A DNA stretch of 64,000 nt from Prostheceraeus crozeri (lineage: Eukaryota; Platyhelminthes; Polycladida; Euryleptidae): NCBI GenBank assembly GCA_907163375.1, contig CAJQUW010015391.1, positions 558,001 to 622,000 of the forward strand, in the 5' to 3' direction. Positions within the stretch are counted from its first letter, which is position 1. Every line of letters begins with the position of its first letter. A program made the position numbers and the translations under genes. Below the pieces are notes generated by a model, which made no database searches, was not told the origin of the DNA, and saw only the letters and a list, made by a program, of their open reading frames with translations. Below are positions 20,839-32,589 of the stretch, in pieces.

Positions 20839-23573
20839 ACTGCAAGATAAAAGTTAGTTATTTACTACAATTCTCACAAGAAAGCACTGTTTATCAGAAA
20901 CATGTTTGTAATAAATGGCATAGGACAGACAATGATGGCCCTAACCTTAAGACCCTAGTGTTAGAAAGTGTATCAGTGATGCCTGTAAGATCTGACTTTA
21001 AATCTCTAACTTAGAACGTCTGATAGCAAACGTCAGACGACTCACCGTTGAAAGGAGGAAACAGGAGTGACATTGGGTAGGGAGAAGCGCCTTACATACT
21101 TCTCTCTCACAAAGACAGAATATGCCAATGTCCAAATTTGGTCATGTCTCCTTCAAACGATTTCATCTCACCATATTTGGAATCTCAACCGCTAATTTTC
21201 CTGACTGACACAGGGAGTCAAGATTGCCATAAATGGACATTCTCGCTTCGTTGTGATGGAAGGGGAACTGAATGTATCCGAAGATGAAAAGATTGAATAG
21301 TTCCTAGTGTGTGATAAAATACATGGAATGATAAACGTACAGATGCTCACAATGATACTTAGGGGCTTCACACCATTTGAATGTTTTCTTATATCATGCT
21401 CACTTTCGAAGAGGCTTGATTCAATGGTTCATTCGAAGGATGCTTGTAAAGTTCAATACTGCATTCCCATGACATTTCAATTTTATGTGTTTGTGCAAGT
21501 GTATAAGCTTTCACTGGACTCGCATCGTCTTATTAAGTGTTCGTTTACGAAGCGCATAAAGCTATATCTCTCAATGACGTTGAACTCAATCCCTCACACA
21601 CACATGCACACACATTGTCACTTAAACCATGACTGGAATACAGTTCTCACACATCAACTTTATTTCTAACGTTACAAATGCTGAAAGGATTCTAACATTA
21701 TTTTATACGTCCCCTATCTTACACATACTGAAAGGATTCTAGCATAATTTCAAACTTAACAAACATCAACTTTATTTCTAACGTTACAAACAGTGAAATG
21801 CTTGTGACACTATTTTATACTTTACCTATCTTAAACACTGAAATGATTCTGATAAAATTCCTAACTTACAAACAGTGACATGGTCTTGACTTTATTTTAT
21901 ACTTCGCCTATCTTACACACTGAAAGGATTCTAGCATGATTTCAAACTTTACAAACATCAACTTTATTTCTAACGTTACAAACAGTGAAATGCTTGTGAC
22001 ACTATTTTATACTTTACCTATCTTGAACACTGAAATGATTCTGATAAAATTCCTAACTTACAAACAGTGACATGGTTGTAACTTTATTACTAAGCCAATC
22101 CACTCTGTTTAAAGCCCAACTTTATGTGAAAAGAAAACAACACAGTATGACCATGATATGTTATTGAAACCCACACAGCTTGTTTGTTACACTAGCAATT
22201 CAATTCAATGCGAGCTAATCTTGTATCACTCATTTCATACGACATAACATTCACTTTACTTATTCCTACAATGCTACTACTATGTGTTCTTAACTTTATG
22301 AGATCACTTTCACTTCTATCTCACACTTTCTTCATCATCTAACCAAGTGAATGACATTGATGATACATTATCTGACTAAACGCATTGAGTCACATTCTAC
22401 ACAAACAGATATTACTAACATGGATCATATAAAACGCTAAGTCTTGTCATAGGGTTGACTATGCTATGGACTTAGTGATTTATCTATGTAACTTACACTT
22501 TTAAAACGCTAAATCCTTAAATCTCAACACAGGGACACCTATCCGATGGATTTAGGAGTTTTGCTGTATAATTTAGTAAACTTATGTCTCTGTCAGCATA
22601 CGACTTTTAAAATACAACACTGACTGATGAATGAGGATCATATATTCCTAGATTGGATAACAAGAAACCTTCCTGCGTTGACTATTATATATTTTCCTCA
22701 TCAATTCCTTACACACTTATGATTCCAATCACTAAGTTACATATAACGCTTCTATTGAACATGCATCAATCACCTTTCAGCTGACCACATCAAATGTAAA
22801 GTGTATAACATAATGAGTATGTAACTATCTCTCATCAACGATATCAAAACTGGCTTTTCACCATGAAAATTAAGTCTTACCTTCAAAGTCATTTTATAAA
22901 GCGAACATATGCTTCACGCATTCTACACTAAAAGAGATCGTTCATCTGTATTATCCAAATCCCTAAGTCCCTAAATCCCCTAAATCCAACGGTAGGTAAC
23001 CCTACCCCTTAGATGATGGACTTTAGCAATTTAGCTATGTCATTCACCAATGGCTAAGTTAGTAAATGCATGTATACACTCTACAGCAACAGTTATCGTT
23101 GATGTATGTTATATAAAAGGCTAAATCTGTAAGTCCAACCGTGGCTGTCATTGCCTGCATTACTATACAACATGTTGCTCTGATGATTCTTCCACTACCC
23201 TTACTCTTTCCATTTGAGGGGTAGGGAAGAAATAAATTCATGACTTCAGGTCAAAACCTCTCCTTACACACGTTTATATTTTACATCATGTAAAAGATCC
23301 TTGCTACTTATCATAGGGGCCTTAAAACTTTAAACATGATGATTTCATGGCAGTTAGACCTTTGAAGATGTGTGTTGGACAAGTTTAACACTTGTCATGA
23401 AGTTGAGTTCTCATCAGATGAATTTAATAAGAGCTTCTTCATTTTCTAAGAAAGATAGAGATCCTTGAATCTAGTGTTTGTGTGTGGCACAGTCTGTAAC
23501 TTTTCTTTGTTAATAGGGTGGCCTCCAACGAATTGGTGACCGGGCCCTCGGAAGGACCGATGGAATACTTCGA

Positions 23574-23810
23574 TTACTCGAAGTATTCTGGACGCTGAAT
23601 TCTCAGCAACGCCAGATATTCTAGCGCCATATCCCTAAATAAAGGGTTCTCCACAAGCTCATGTGGAATAAGATGGACGGGGCAGCGAATTGCTTCGCCT
23701 TTCTCTGCCTGCAAAGCAGCCAGGAGAAAGACTTTCCCCATCTTCACCCTGCATCCACAGCGGATCTCAAGGGTTCGACTCATGTCAAAGAAAGCGATAT
23801 CGAAAGACAT
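23574..23810 (-). CDS. small 78-codon protein of the palindromic element (right arm copy)
   Basis: The predicted protein is identical to the left-arm copy at 16969-17205. The TATA-like box (23855-23863) and both 3' hairpins (23543-23588) are retained. Identity between arms need not mean selection, since inner arm DNA is nearly identical everywhere. Confidence 0.5.
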   Translation of the reverse strand: MSFDIAFFDMSRTLEIRCGCRVKMGKVFLLAALQAEKGEAIRCPVHLIPHELVENPLFRDMALEYLALLRIQRPEYFE

Positions 23811-26800
23811 TGCCTCAAACGACTTGTAATTGATGAATGAGTGTGAACGTCTCCCTTATATTTCTCACACATTTTTGTGACTGGCTAGCAAGACATAGAA
23901 GAATTGAACAAATCGGCAGTGTCCATGCTTTAACAGCAAATGGTGACTTGCGCGCGCGCGGAGTGGACAGTAACGAATTGTCAACGTGAGAATCCTTTCA
24001 GGCGCCTACGATAATCTCTTCGACGCGATTCCAATGAGCTGTGTGGGAATCAGCCAGGTGCTATGATACGTTCCTGCATCCTGGGACAGATGTGATAGCT
24101 CTCTGTTTCATGTGACAGACGGGCGCCAGAGAGAGAGCGCGTACATCTTTGTGTTCTACTCTATCTGCTGAGGGGTAGTGCGACAGACAGGCGTCAGAGA
24201 GCACTTATGATTCTTTGTGGGCACAGGAGGGTTTTTTTCACTGATAGGTTTTATGATAAACATTTTGAATGGCAGCATGTTGACTATTGCAAGTCATGTT
24301 AATGTTAAATGTCATGTTTACATCGTCTGCATTCACACAGAAAATGCTGTTTCCTACAAATGAGACAACATCTGGTTTTATAAAACATTCAACACTTATT
24401 CCTATCCATCTCACTTTTATATCCAACATGTTAAACTTAGACTTGGTTTCAACCACTGAAGTCGGCAAAAACTTGCATGCGTTGTCTAATATTCAATTCA
24501 TTCGGTACACAGATTCGCTTTACTTCACATCCAAAGTTAATGACTACCTAACAGATGTATTCACTCTGAATTTACACTTCACCGTTTGTGAAAAGACTGT
24601 CACATAAAACATTTTACACACTGCAGTCCGGATCTCAACTAAAGATAAAAACTTTCTAGTGCTGTGGCGAACACTGTTTTCATATAACATTCTAAACTCT
24701 CATTGCAGTAGAAAACTGCTTTTAGTAAACCTGATGAAGCGAATCTAACAGTCATGAAGTTTGAATTTTCTAATAGGGAAACATTTGGCAACTGTCTCCA
24801 ATCAAACTTTCTAACACTGTGAAAGTAAGTTACAAGACAATCTACACTGTGCAGTAAAACCTTCTAAAACTTTCTAGTGTTGTGATGAGTTCGGTCAGTC
24901 ATACAACGTCAATGATCAAACTTTATTTTCACAAACGTGCGTCGCGGTAAATTATTTGACTACACTAACACTTGCATTTCATGACATGTGTGTTTCATAA
25001 AACATCATGATCAAACTTTTCTAACTATACATCAACCTGTGTTGCAGTAAAACTTTTACAAACCATGATAAAGTTTCTGACTAGACTTACGAATACAACG
25101 TCAATGATCAAATTTTACTTTTACAAACGTGTGTCACAGTAAAACTACTTGACTACACTAACTTTGCAAACCATGATACACTTTCTTATTAGACTTACGA
25201 ATACAACTTCAATGATCAAATTTTCTAACTATACATCAACCTGTGCTGCAGTAAAACCTTTGTACAACATGATACAGTTTCTGACGACACTCACGAATAA
25301 ACGTCATGATCAAACTTTCTAACTATACATCAACCTGTGTTACAGTAAAAATATTTGACTATACTAAACTTTGCTTTTACAAACCATGATACAGTTTCTG
25401 ACGACACTCACGAATAAACGTCATGATCAAACTTTCTAACTATACATCAGCCTGTGTTACAGTAAAAATATTTGACTATACTAAACTTTGCTTTTACAAT
25501 CCATGATACACTTTCTGATGACACTCACGAATAAAGTTCGATGATCAAACTATACTTTCACAAACGTACGTCACAGTAAAACTACTTGACTACACTAGCG
25601 CTTACACTTTATGACATATGTTTCATAAAACATCATGATCAAACTTTTCTAACTATAAATCAACCTGTGATGCAGTAAAACCTTTGCACGATACTGACAA
25701 GAGCTTGTTCACTAGCAAAGAGAGAAGTCTGTGATGTGTTGCGTGTGGCGCATGAATGTCCTCCCTTCATTCCTTCATCATTTCGTCTCCGTGATAGAGA
25801 CAAGAAGAACTGATGGTTCATTCTCGCATGGTTGGCCAACTGTCGGGAGACAAGTGCAATGGAGATTTTATGAGGTAACCTGTGGCAGATAGCTAAATGT
25901 CGCCCTGGCGGTCAGAGTACAACGTTGAGACGAAAGGCAACCACTTGCAAACATGACGCAGAGAGGTTTCACAAGGATTACCATTGCCCACGTCCCGTGC
26001 AGTACTCATCGCTACGGACTTCACCGCTGTCTCGAAAGAACGCCCGCCCACAGGAAGTATCACACCGAAAATCTCCGTGACTTGCACCGTCCATGACTTG
26101 ATCGCCAGACATGAAAACCGGCGGAGTTGGTAAGAGGTTGGCAGACTTTGATCAGCTTTATAGCAAGCCGTAGAGAGCTTGATTCACCAGGGTTTTGCAA
26201 TGGAGATGTTTAGAGGCCACCCATGACAAGATAGCTAAGACTCAACCGATTGGCGTTCAAAGTGCTACGTTGAGAACTGTGTCAAATGCCCAACATGAGA
26301 CATGAGTTGCCCCAGCGGTTTCGGTCTAAACTATGACACACTCCCTTGCCACACTTATCACTACGGCATCGTCCGCCGTCCCGAAGGAACACCCTGTCAG
26401 TGGAATATTACAGCAAAACTCTCCGTGTCGTGCTCGCTTTCAGTGAACAGCCGCTTATACCATGAGAAGACTGGCTCAGACATAATTAAAAATTATCTAG
26501 TTGACTTCAGCAGGGTCGAACACCCCAGAAAACCTCCAAAACTAGTGAATTTAAATTTTCAACTTTTTAGCACTACTTATGAAATTTTATAAGTAGTCTA
26601 TCGCTTAGAGCAGGTCAATGGCAACCTAACCTTTTTTGAATCAAGTCAAACGGACTTGTAGAAGCAAAGTTACAAGCCTTTAAAGTTTTGGAGTCTTTTA
26701 TGGCCTGGAGACGAAGGCCATCTCCTGGCGAACCTCTAAGTCTGACGCCTTAGCTGATATCAGCAATGAAATTTTCTAAGTCGGTTTCTTACAGAAACCC

Positions 26801-26855
26801 GGAATTTGGAATGTCCGAAGCTATCATCGGAGCTCAGAGAGACGACCTACCTTTG

Positions 26856-26937
26856 ACAATCGCTCTCCTCTAAATGAAAAGTCTCTGTCGGTACCCGCTT
26901 ATATAGTGTGTGGCGATCAGCTGATGACGTAATACCC
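26856..26937 (-). promoter_or_regulatory. element promoter in right arm (mirror copy)
   Basis: The same set of motifs is present on the minus strand: TATA box at 26898-26905, with the CRE and E-box just outside it and the AAAG/GTAGGT donor just inside. Two intact promoters facing each other across the palindrome would give convergent transcripts and hence long complementary RNA if both fire. Confidence 0.55.
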
Positions 26938-27311
26938 ATCATCCAAAAACTTTAAACCCGTCTATCTCCGGTTCTAGTGCTCCGATTGACTCCAAATTTT
27001 GAGTGTCACGTTTTCTCGCTCTCCCCTTTCATTTAAGTCATCCCTCGACCCTCTACGATGACCAGAAGCCGAGTTAAAACACTCGGTCGTTTTTTCAAAA
27101 AGTTCCAAAATCTTGGAAAATGCGCAAAAACTCGATTTTTAACAGGCTCTCATTTGGAAACGGAGCCTGCCACGCATCTGAAAAGAGTGAATCCTAGAGA
27201 ACAAAGCGCGGTCTTGCCCTTAAAAGAAACCCGAGCTCTTCATTCACTTCCAATCCTCCGCTATTCATCGTCAAAGTTGGATAAAAAAAGCGACATTTCA
27301 CATTTGGACTT

Positions 27312-27735
27312 GAAAAAATCCTAAGTGTCGAGACCACCGTAGTGAAACATTTTCGAAAAAATTTTTTGGACGAATTTCAACCTGAAACCTTGATAGAAGT
27401 TTGTTTCACATGATTCTGAACAACTTTGGTCTTTTCGACCAATTTAGTCAGTTGAGTCGTTGGAGGGGGGGCGGTTTTTTCACCGAAACTTCACCGACCC
27501 AACTTTTGACGACAAACACGATGGGATGGGTCTCGGAGCTCCATTCCAACATTTTGAAATTTTTTTTCACGAAAAAATCCTAAGTGTCGAGACCACCGTA
27601 GTGAAACATTTTCGAAAAAATTTTTTGGGCGAATTTCAACCTGAAACCTTGATAGAAGTTTGTTTCACATGATTCTGAGCAACTTTGGTCTTTTCGACCA
27701 ATTTGGTCAGTTGAGTCGTTGGGGGGGGGGTTCTC
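27312..27735 (-). repeat. 259-bp tandem duplication at the right tip only
   Basis: The phrase GAAAAAATCCTAAGTGTCGA starts at 27312 and again at 27571. The shared block runs through GACCACCGTAGTGAAACATT and GTTGAGTCGTTGG. The left tip has a single copy (around 12700-12850). The duplication therefore arose in one arm after the palindrome formed, or was lost from the other. Confidence 0.8.
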
Positions 27736-27866
27736 CTCACGGACCCATTCCTCCCAACACATCCTTGGTCATGTCCCTCACCTTCCCGCCAGAGGGGAGG
27801 GGCAGAGTCAGCCTGATGACTCAGCATTTCACATTTTGCACTTGATTTTGCAATGTGCTTACTACT

Positions 27867-28300
27867 ACCGTAGAATATAGAAATATATGTGACATAATTA
27901 TACATGTAGATGTATATACAAAACCTTAGTGATCATGCTCACAATATAGACAAATTCACTGTCTTCAATGGGATTAAGTCTCTTCTTGATCCTATTTCTT
28001 CTCATCTTCTTTATGATGAGGGTATTCACTATGAGACAAAAGTATGTTTATCATCTATTGCATTACAATAAAGATTACAGCTACCACATTATATAGACAT
28101 ATTACCTATTACCATATAATATAAAAATGCATGTGATATAACAATACATGCAAAATTTGCACTTCAATAAGCATGCTCACAATATAGACAAATTCAATGG
28201 CATCCATCAATGGGATTAAGTCTCTTCTTGATCTTCATTATGGGTTAAAAGTATGTATGCAAATATTTACCATCAAGTAGAAAAAAATATACAAAATTAC
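27867..28300 (+). repeat. ~241-bp tandem repeat units, right of the palindromic insertion
   Basis: ACCGTAGAATATAGAAATAT at 27867 and ACCATATAATATAAAAAT at 28108 begin two successive units. Both contain GCTCACAATATAGACAAATT and GGGATTAAGTCTCTTCTTGA. The first six bases are the right copy of the ACCGTA target duplication. The second unit shows what the site looks like without the insertion. Confidence 0.75.
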
Positions 28301-28586
28301 AGATTAATTGTCACAATAGTGAAGTGTATATATTTCATGAAAAATAAAAATCATTCAATACAAATAACGGAGAGTAAAGTGTGACATTTGCATACAAATA
28401 AAGTTGCAGTTACTCAAGAGTTCAATCTCAGCGTTGGAAGGACATATTGTAGTCAAGACAATATGTCTTTTATAAATATTGCGTTGCTTTTATTGCAAAG
28501 TGTCTTGAAAAATGTAGACGACGAGGAACAATTTCTCTCAAAGGATGAAGTGGGTTTTCACATTTCAGCAAAAAAGAAAAAAATGA

Positions 28587-29760
28587 CTAGCTGAACAGGT
28601 CATCAACATCGCACAATATGTTACACTTACATTTGAATCCGCAGATAATATGGTGAGCACGTTTCGTAATGCGACGAATCTTAGATTGTACACTTTGACT
28701 TCGGTGACAAAAAATGGGAGCAGCATACGTTAACACAGATGAGATAATCGCACTATATACTTCAACAAGCTGACTTTTAGATAGATACGGCTTTAGTCGA
28801 CGAATGACATAAAGTATTTGTGAGCAAATTTTCGAAACTGATTTAAAATGCTTGTCCCAGCTTAAATTATCAGACCAGATGACACCAAGAATTTTTAGGA
28901 CTTTCACTACCTTGATATCAAGTATAATTGGCACGGTAGAATTGAGAGTATTTGAAAATTATTTGCTTGCTTTTCGATTTGTTGATGACCATGCACTTTT
29001 CGTCCACCCAAGACTGAATGGTTGACAAATTGGAGGGCGTGGGAGACTGATCAACTCTTTCAATCAAATTTAAGTCATCTGCGTATTTCACTATCTTTGC
29101 ATTTTCTGAAGAGACTTATAGGGATCCAAAAAAGGCGCCGAACAGATATGGAGCCAGGACACTTCCCTGAGGTAGCCCAGATGTTGCAGGGTAAATGAGG
29201 CCAAGTAAATCATTTGACTTTACCCGTTGTTGTCTGTCAGTGACATACGACAGTAACCAAATTAAGAACCCATGGTTTATTCCACGCTTGGAGAAATCGT
29301 TGATTAGTCTTCTATGGTCTATTTATCGAAGGCCTTGGATAGATCGATACTCGTTAGGCGAACGGCGACGGTGGAAGGTTGGTCTATTAATCCTGTTATA
29401 ACATCCTGCATATGTACAAGAGGTGTCGAGGCTGAGCCCAAGGGTCGGAAAGCGTGCTCTTTACTGCCGTATAGATTCAGTAAGCTATTTTTCATTGTGC
29501 TCAAAACAATTTTTTCAAATATCTTGCTTAGGGCAGGAAGGGGAGATATTGGTCTGTAATCTGCAAGGCTTGGTTTCGTTCTCTTTGGAATAGGGCAAAT
29601 TAAAGCAGTTTTCCAACAGTCTGGAGAAACTCGACTGTGGACTGAACTCTCAAAAATGTGGCGGACAACATCGCAAATCAAGTAAGCGCTTTCTCTTAAT
29701 AGACGAGGGGAAAGTGGATTTTCTGTCGTTGATGCCACAATATGAGGAAAATTCACTGAA
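28587..29760 (-). pseudogene. CR1/Jockey-like LINE reverse transcriptase, 5'-truncated
   Basis: On the minus strand the reverse transcriptase domain is easy to follow: LADYRPISPLPALSKIFEKI, IDLSKAFDK, a glycine-rich LPQGSVLAPYLFG block, KYADDLNLI (the catalytic YADD) and, near the C-terminus, ILGVIWSDNLSWDKHF and KIRRITKRAHHIICG. After SKAFDK (near 29318) a one-base loss shifts the frame, and an in-frame stop follows the QGSVLAP block, so the copy is dead. Endonuclease and 5' regions are missing. The left neighbour is the tandem repeat beside the palindrome; the right neighbour is the tail of another LINE copy. Confidence 0.85.
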
Positions 29761-30320
29761 ATCAGCAGATTTGAGTCTCTTCTTGAATTGCATGAAGCTT
29801 GGAGCTGTCACAAGTGAATCGTTCAATGAATTCCATATTTTGATGACCCCTGATACTTGCATTGACATGCATTCGCTGTTGAAGATGCGAAGATGATGAA
29901 ATATTGAACGCCTTATTAATTCCAGAGTTGCCTAGGAAACAGCATTCTAGAGAATTGCATGTGCGCAACTCTTTAAACTAATTAATCTAAAATTGGTGGG
30001 TGGGAAGCTGATCAGACAACCAAGAGCATCTCAGGGATACTAAACTGTCAATACAACTTGATTGAAGGCTATTTTTTATCTCCTCCACCGTTTGAAGCCA
30101 GCATATTATGAGTCAAGCAAATCATTCATCATAAAAAATAGTAGAATGCCAGTACGCCTGGATATATGATAGGAAGGTTTCGTCCTTAGAATTGGACAAT
30201 TTAAGTACAAAATTCCTGGGAAGTCCAAAGTCAGAAGCTGACTGTCGTTTGGGCCACTTTCAGCCAATGTGGAAAGTCTTTGTTGGACGAAACGCAGCGT
30301 TTGCGGCTGCAAAGAAACTT
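29757..30320 (-). pseudogene. LINE C-terminal tail, second copy
   Basis: Minus-strand pieces include ILLFFMMNDLLD and KIWNSLNDSLVTAPSFMQFK then KRLK. These match the conserved end of CR1/Jockey-like polyproteins (W-N-S-L-x-x-x-L-V-x-A-P-S-x-x-x-F-K-x-x-L). The pieces lie in different frames with several stops between them. The reverse transcriptase fragment at 28587-29760 starts where this tail ends, so two copies abut. Confidence 0.6.
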
Positions 30321-31640
30321 AATGCTCAAGTTGATCAAATTTGATGACATCTGTCCATCTAATCATTGATCATATTTCTTGACGCCATTGATGACAACAG
30401 TCTATGTATCAGACTAGAGAAAGCATCCAGAGAAGACATTTAAATGGTGTCATAACATACCTGCATGGACTGTTCCCATCTTCCAATTGGTTGGTTTATT
30501 TTGCTTCATCTTCATCGGAATCTTTACTGATGAAAGCTCAAATTTCACAGCTGGTAACTTAAATGTGTACGTCTTCTCTGACTTTTGAATTAAGATGACA
30601 ATTTAAACATAGATCATAACTACAAATTTCTCTGATAAAGTGTACAAGTCCACAAAATAACAGAAAGGTTTATCAGATGGTAGTGATAGTTCACGCATAT
30701 ATTCCTTGTCGTAAATTAAAGTAGCGCAAGATGCAAAAATTCAAATATTTCAAAGTATCAAATTTTAAATATAGCATGTCACAGTTAAGTCCAAATTGGA
30801 ATATTTCGATATTCCTTGTTCCTGGGAAATAAAGATTTATATTTCATTTCAGTCTTCAAACTGCGAATAAAGTCATTATCGGAGCAGATTACAAAGTTGA
30901 ATTGATTCCATGGTACATAGCGCTTTACAGATTTTTTGCAATTTACGGATTCACGACATCTGATTATTGATTGCAAGATCAGCTATAAGTATCAAATCTA
31001 GTGAAAATTCAAGTTTGATTTATAAGTGAATAAGTATAAGAATCAAATGAAAGTTTGATTCTATAAGTATCAAATATATCTATAACCTTTTAATCAGGTC
31101 AACCTGAGTCACTTCTAAAAGAGAATTCCACTGCAAGAAAGTTTTCATAAAATGCAAAATTACATTGGTGATTGATTGCTGTCATCGCTAATTCTTCCCA
31201 AACACCATGGGTGGGTTGCAACGACCTTTGCTCTGTGTCGAGCAGGTAGAAATTTAGACCGAAGCTCTGTTTTACGAAATTATTGTGTTACAACGACCTT
31301 TGTGCTACGTCGAGCAGGTGAAGCTTTGTGCTAAATATTTAACATAAACCTGCCCCCTGCTCGATTTGTAGCAACATGAAGCAAAGCAAGGTGACAGAAG
31401 ATCAATTGCTTTCAACAAAGTTAGACGACAGATTGCAGTGTAATTGCCGATGCTTGGAAATGGACTTTGACTATCACTAATTGTACAGTAATAGAAGAAT
31501 TGACCTCTATCGCGACCTGAAGGACAGTCTGAATCCGATGAACATACTTGATAATATACGAGTTGGGAAGACACACTCACAATTTCTAAAAGCATACAAA
31601 AGAGTAATGAATACTCGTCACAAACATGAATTGAAGTAAA
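30321..31640. other. anonymous DNA with a short repeated motif
   Basis: There is no gene I can support. A motif of the form CAACGACCTTTG(C/T)-CTRYGTCGAGCAGGT occurs twice in direct orientation (near 31218 and 31292), and a partial inverted copy (ACCTGCCCCCTGCTCGA) follows near 31349. Confidence 0.5.
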
Positions 31641-31931
31641 TCAGCTACAGCATGAAGAGTTGATATGTATGCACATTTTTGGTAAAAACGAGTTGCAACG
31701 TAAAGAAGTGCGACCACTTGGGGAGACGACAAGGTAAAAGACAAAAAGTATCAGTAGTTTGAATGCCTGAGAAAGTCTGTCAGCAGCTTGGTATCTCCTG
31801 GCAGACAAGTCGGGTAGGGCAATTCCTTTGATTTTGAGGCATCGGTTTTGAATTTTTTCCAGACGAAATGATCTTTCAGAGGATAATCTCGTAAAGGAAG
31901 GAGACACATACTCGACAAGACTTCGAATCAA
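31641..31931 (-). pseudogene. LINE C-terminal fragment (LVEYVSPSF block)
   Basis: MIRSLVEYVSPSFTRLSSER and RLEKIQNRCLKI match the thumb and C-terminal part of CR1/Jockey-like reverse transcriptases (L-x-x-Y-x-S-P-V, L-E-x-I-Q-x-R). The frame continues to 31641 but loses similarity after about 60 residues. No polymerase core is present in this piece. Confidence 0.65.
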
Positions 31932-32225
31932 CGTGCTATAAATTGTTCAGAACTGTTTATTGCTGGTAACAGATCTCATACGTCGTAGTGTGTAAATACG
32001 TTGCACACATTTCCGCGAATAATAAATATCAATAAAGTGTGTATTTGATGGAATGAAAACCGATTTATTTCACAAAGTTTTACGAAGATATAAGATTTGA
32101 ATTTTTGCATGCAAAGAATACACGGCTTAAGTTTCAAAATCGGAATACTGAATGTAGATGCAAAATTATGAGAATTCAAAATAAGTAAACATCACAACTG
32201 TCATCGTTTAGAGTAACATTGCAGT

Positions 32226-32423
32226 TCAAGGAAAGAATGAATTGAGTCGTCTGGAACTAGAACAAGAATGAATTGAAAAATGACCGGAACGTGGAAGTTT
32301 GGACGGAACACGATGGTACAGGGGATGAGCAGGAGATTCACATTTCTCAAAGAATTTTCGTGCATGCCTATCTTTAATTTCTGACAAAATCAGAAAAGAG
32401 AGAGCATTTACAATTGGACTCAC
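32226..32423 (-). pseudogene. LINE C-terminal fragment
   Basis: EIKDRHARKFFEKCESPAHP followed by LYHRVPSK and RRLNSFFP matches the end of the same kind of LINE polyprotein (P-x-H-P-L-x-x-x-x-P, R-x-x-S-F-F-P). It is separated from the upstream piece at 31641-31931 by ~300 bp of unrelated A+T-rich DNA, so the remnant is interrupted. Confidence 0.6.
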
Positions 32424-32589
32424 ATCTGATGTGCTCTCTTACGTATCAACTCAAGTTGCTTGATAATATTTGCCGGAAGCTTGCAGAAAAGTGGCGACGC
32501 ATTTTAAATGATGGACATAATTGTATAATTGAACACATCAAATCTCTTTTCAATCAATTAATCATTTCTCTTTTTGTCAATAATAGGCT

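Larger units (their letters stand above)
12549..27866. mobile_element. giant palindromic Polinton/Maverick-like element (fossil, non-autonomous)
   Basis: This 15,318-bp element has near-identical arms in inverted orientation (12549-20263 and 20516-27866) around a 252-bp core. Both termini read 5'-AGTAGTAAGC inward, and ACCGTA sits directly outside each end (12543-12548 and 27867-27872). A 6-bp duplication, 5'-AG ends, long inverted ends and a 15-20 kb size are the known hallmarks of Polintons/Mavericks. Against a full element, I recognise no protein-primed polymerase B, retroviral-type integrase, protease, packaging ATPase or capsid gene. It looks like a broken, deletion-derived form made of two head-to-head copies of one end. 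The clean target duplication and ~96-100% arm identity suggest a fairly recent insertion. A novel giant-TIR DNA transposon is the main alternative. Confidence 0.6.
20516..27866 (-). repeat. right arm of the palindrome (7,351 bp)
   Basis: This is the inverted partner of the left arm. It carries the same promoter, small frames and tandem repeats, read on the minus strand toward the centre. It is about 360 bases shorter overall than the left arm, even though it has an extra tandem copy at its outer tip and one more copy in the mid-arm tandem array. Sequence identity is near complete close to the centre and drops by a few percent toward the tip. Confidence 0.9.

Noticed and set aside
12549-27866. 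Polymerase B, integrase, protease, packaging ATPase or capsid genes inside the palindrome
   Set aside because: I looked for long frames and family motifs on both strands and saw none; the longest frame is 165 codons and is partly an artefact of the fold.
28388-28594. 68-codon plus-strand frame ending in a lysine run
   Set aside because: A+T-driven composition, no motif, and it overlaps the 3' end of the LINE on the other strand.
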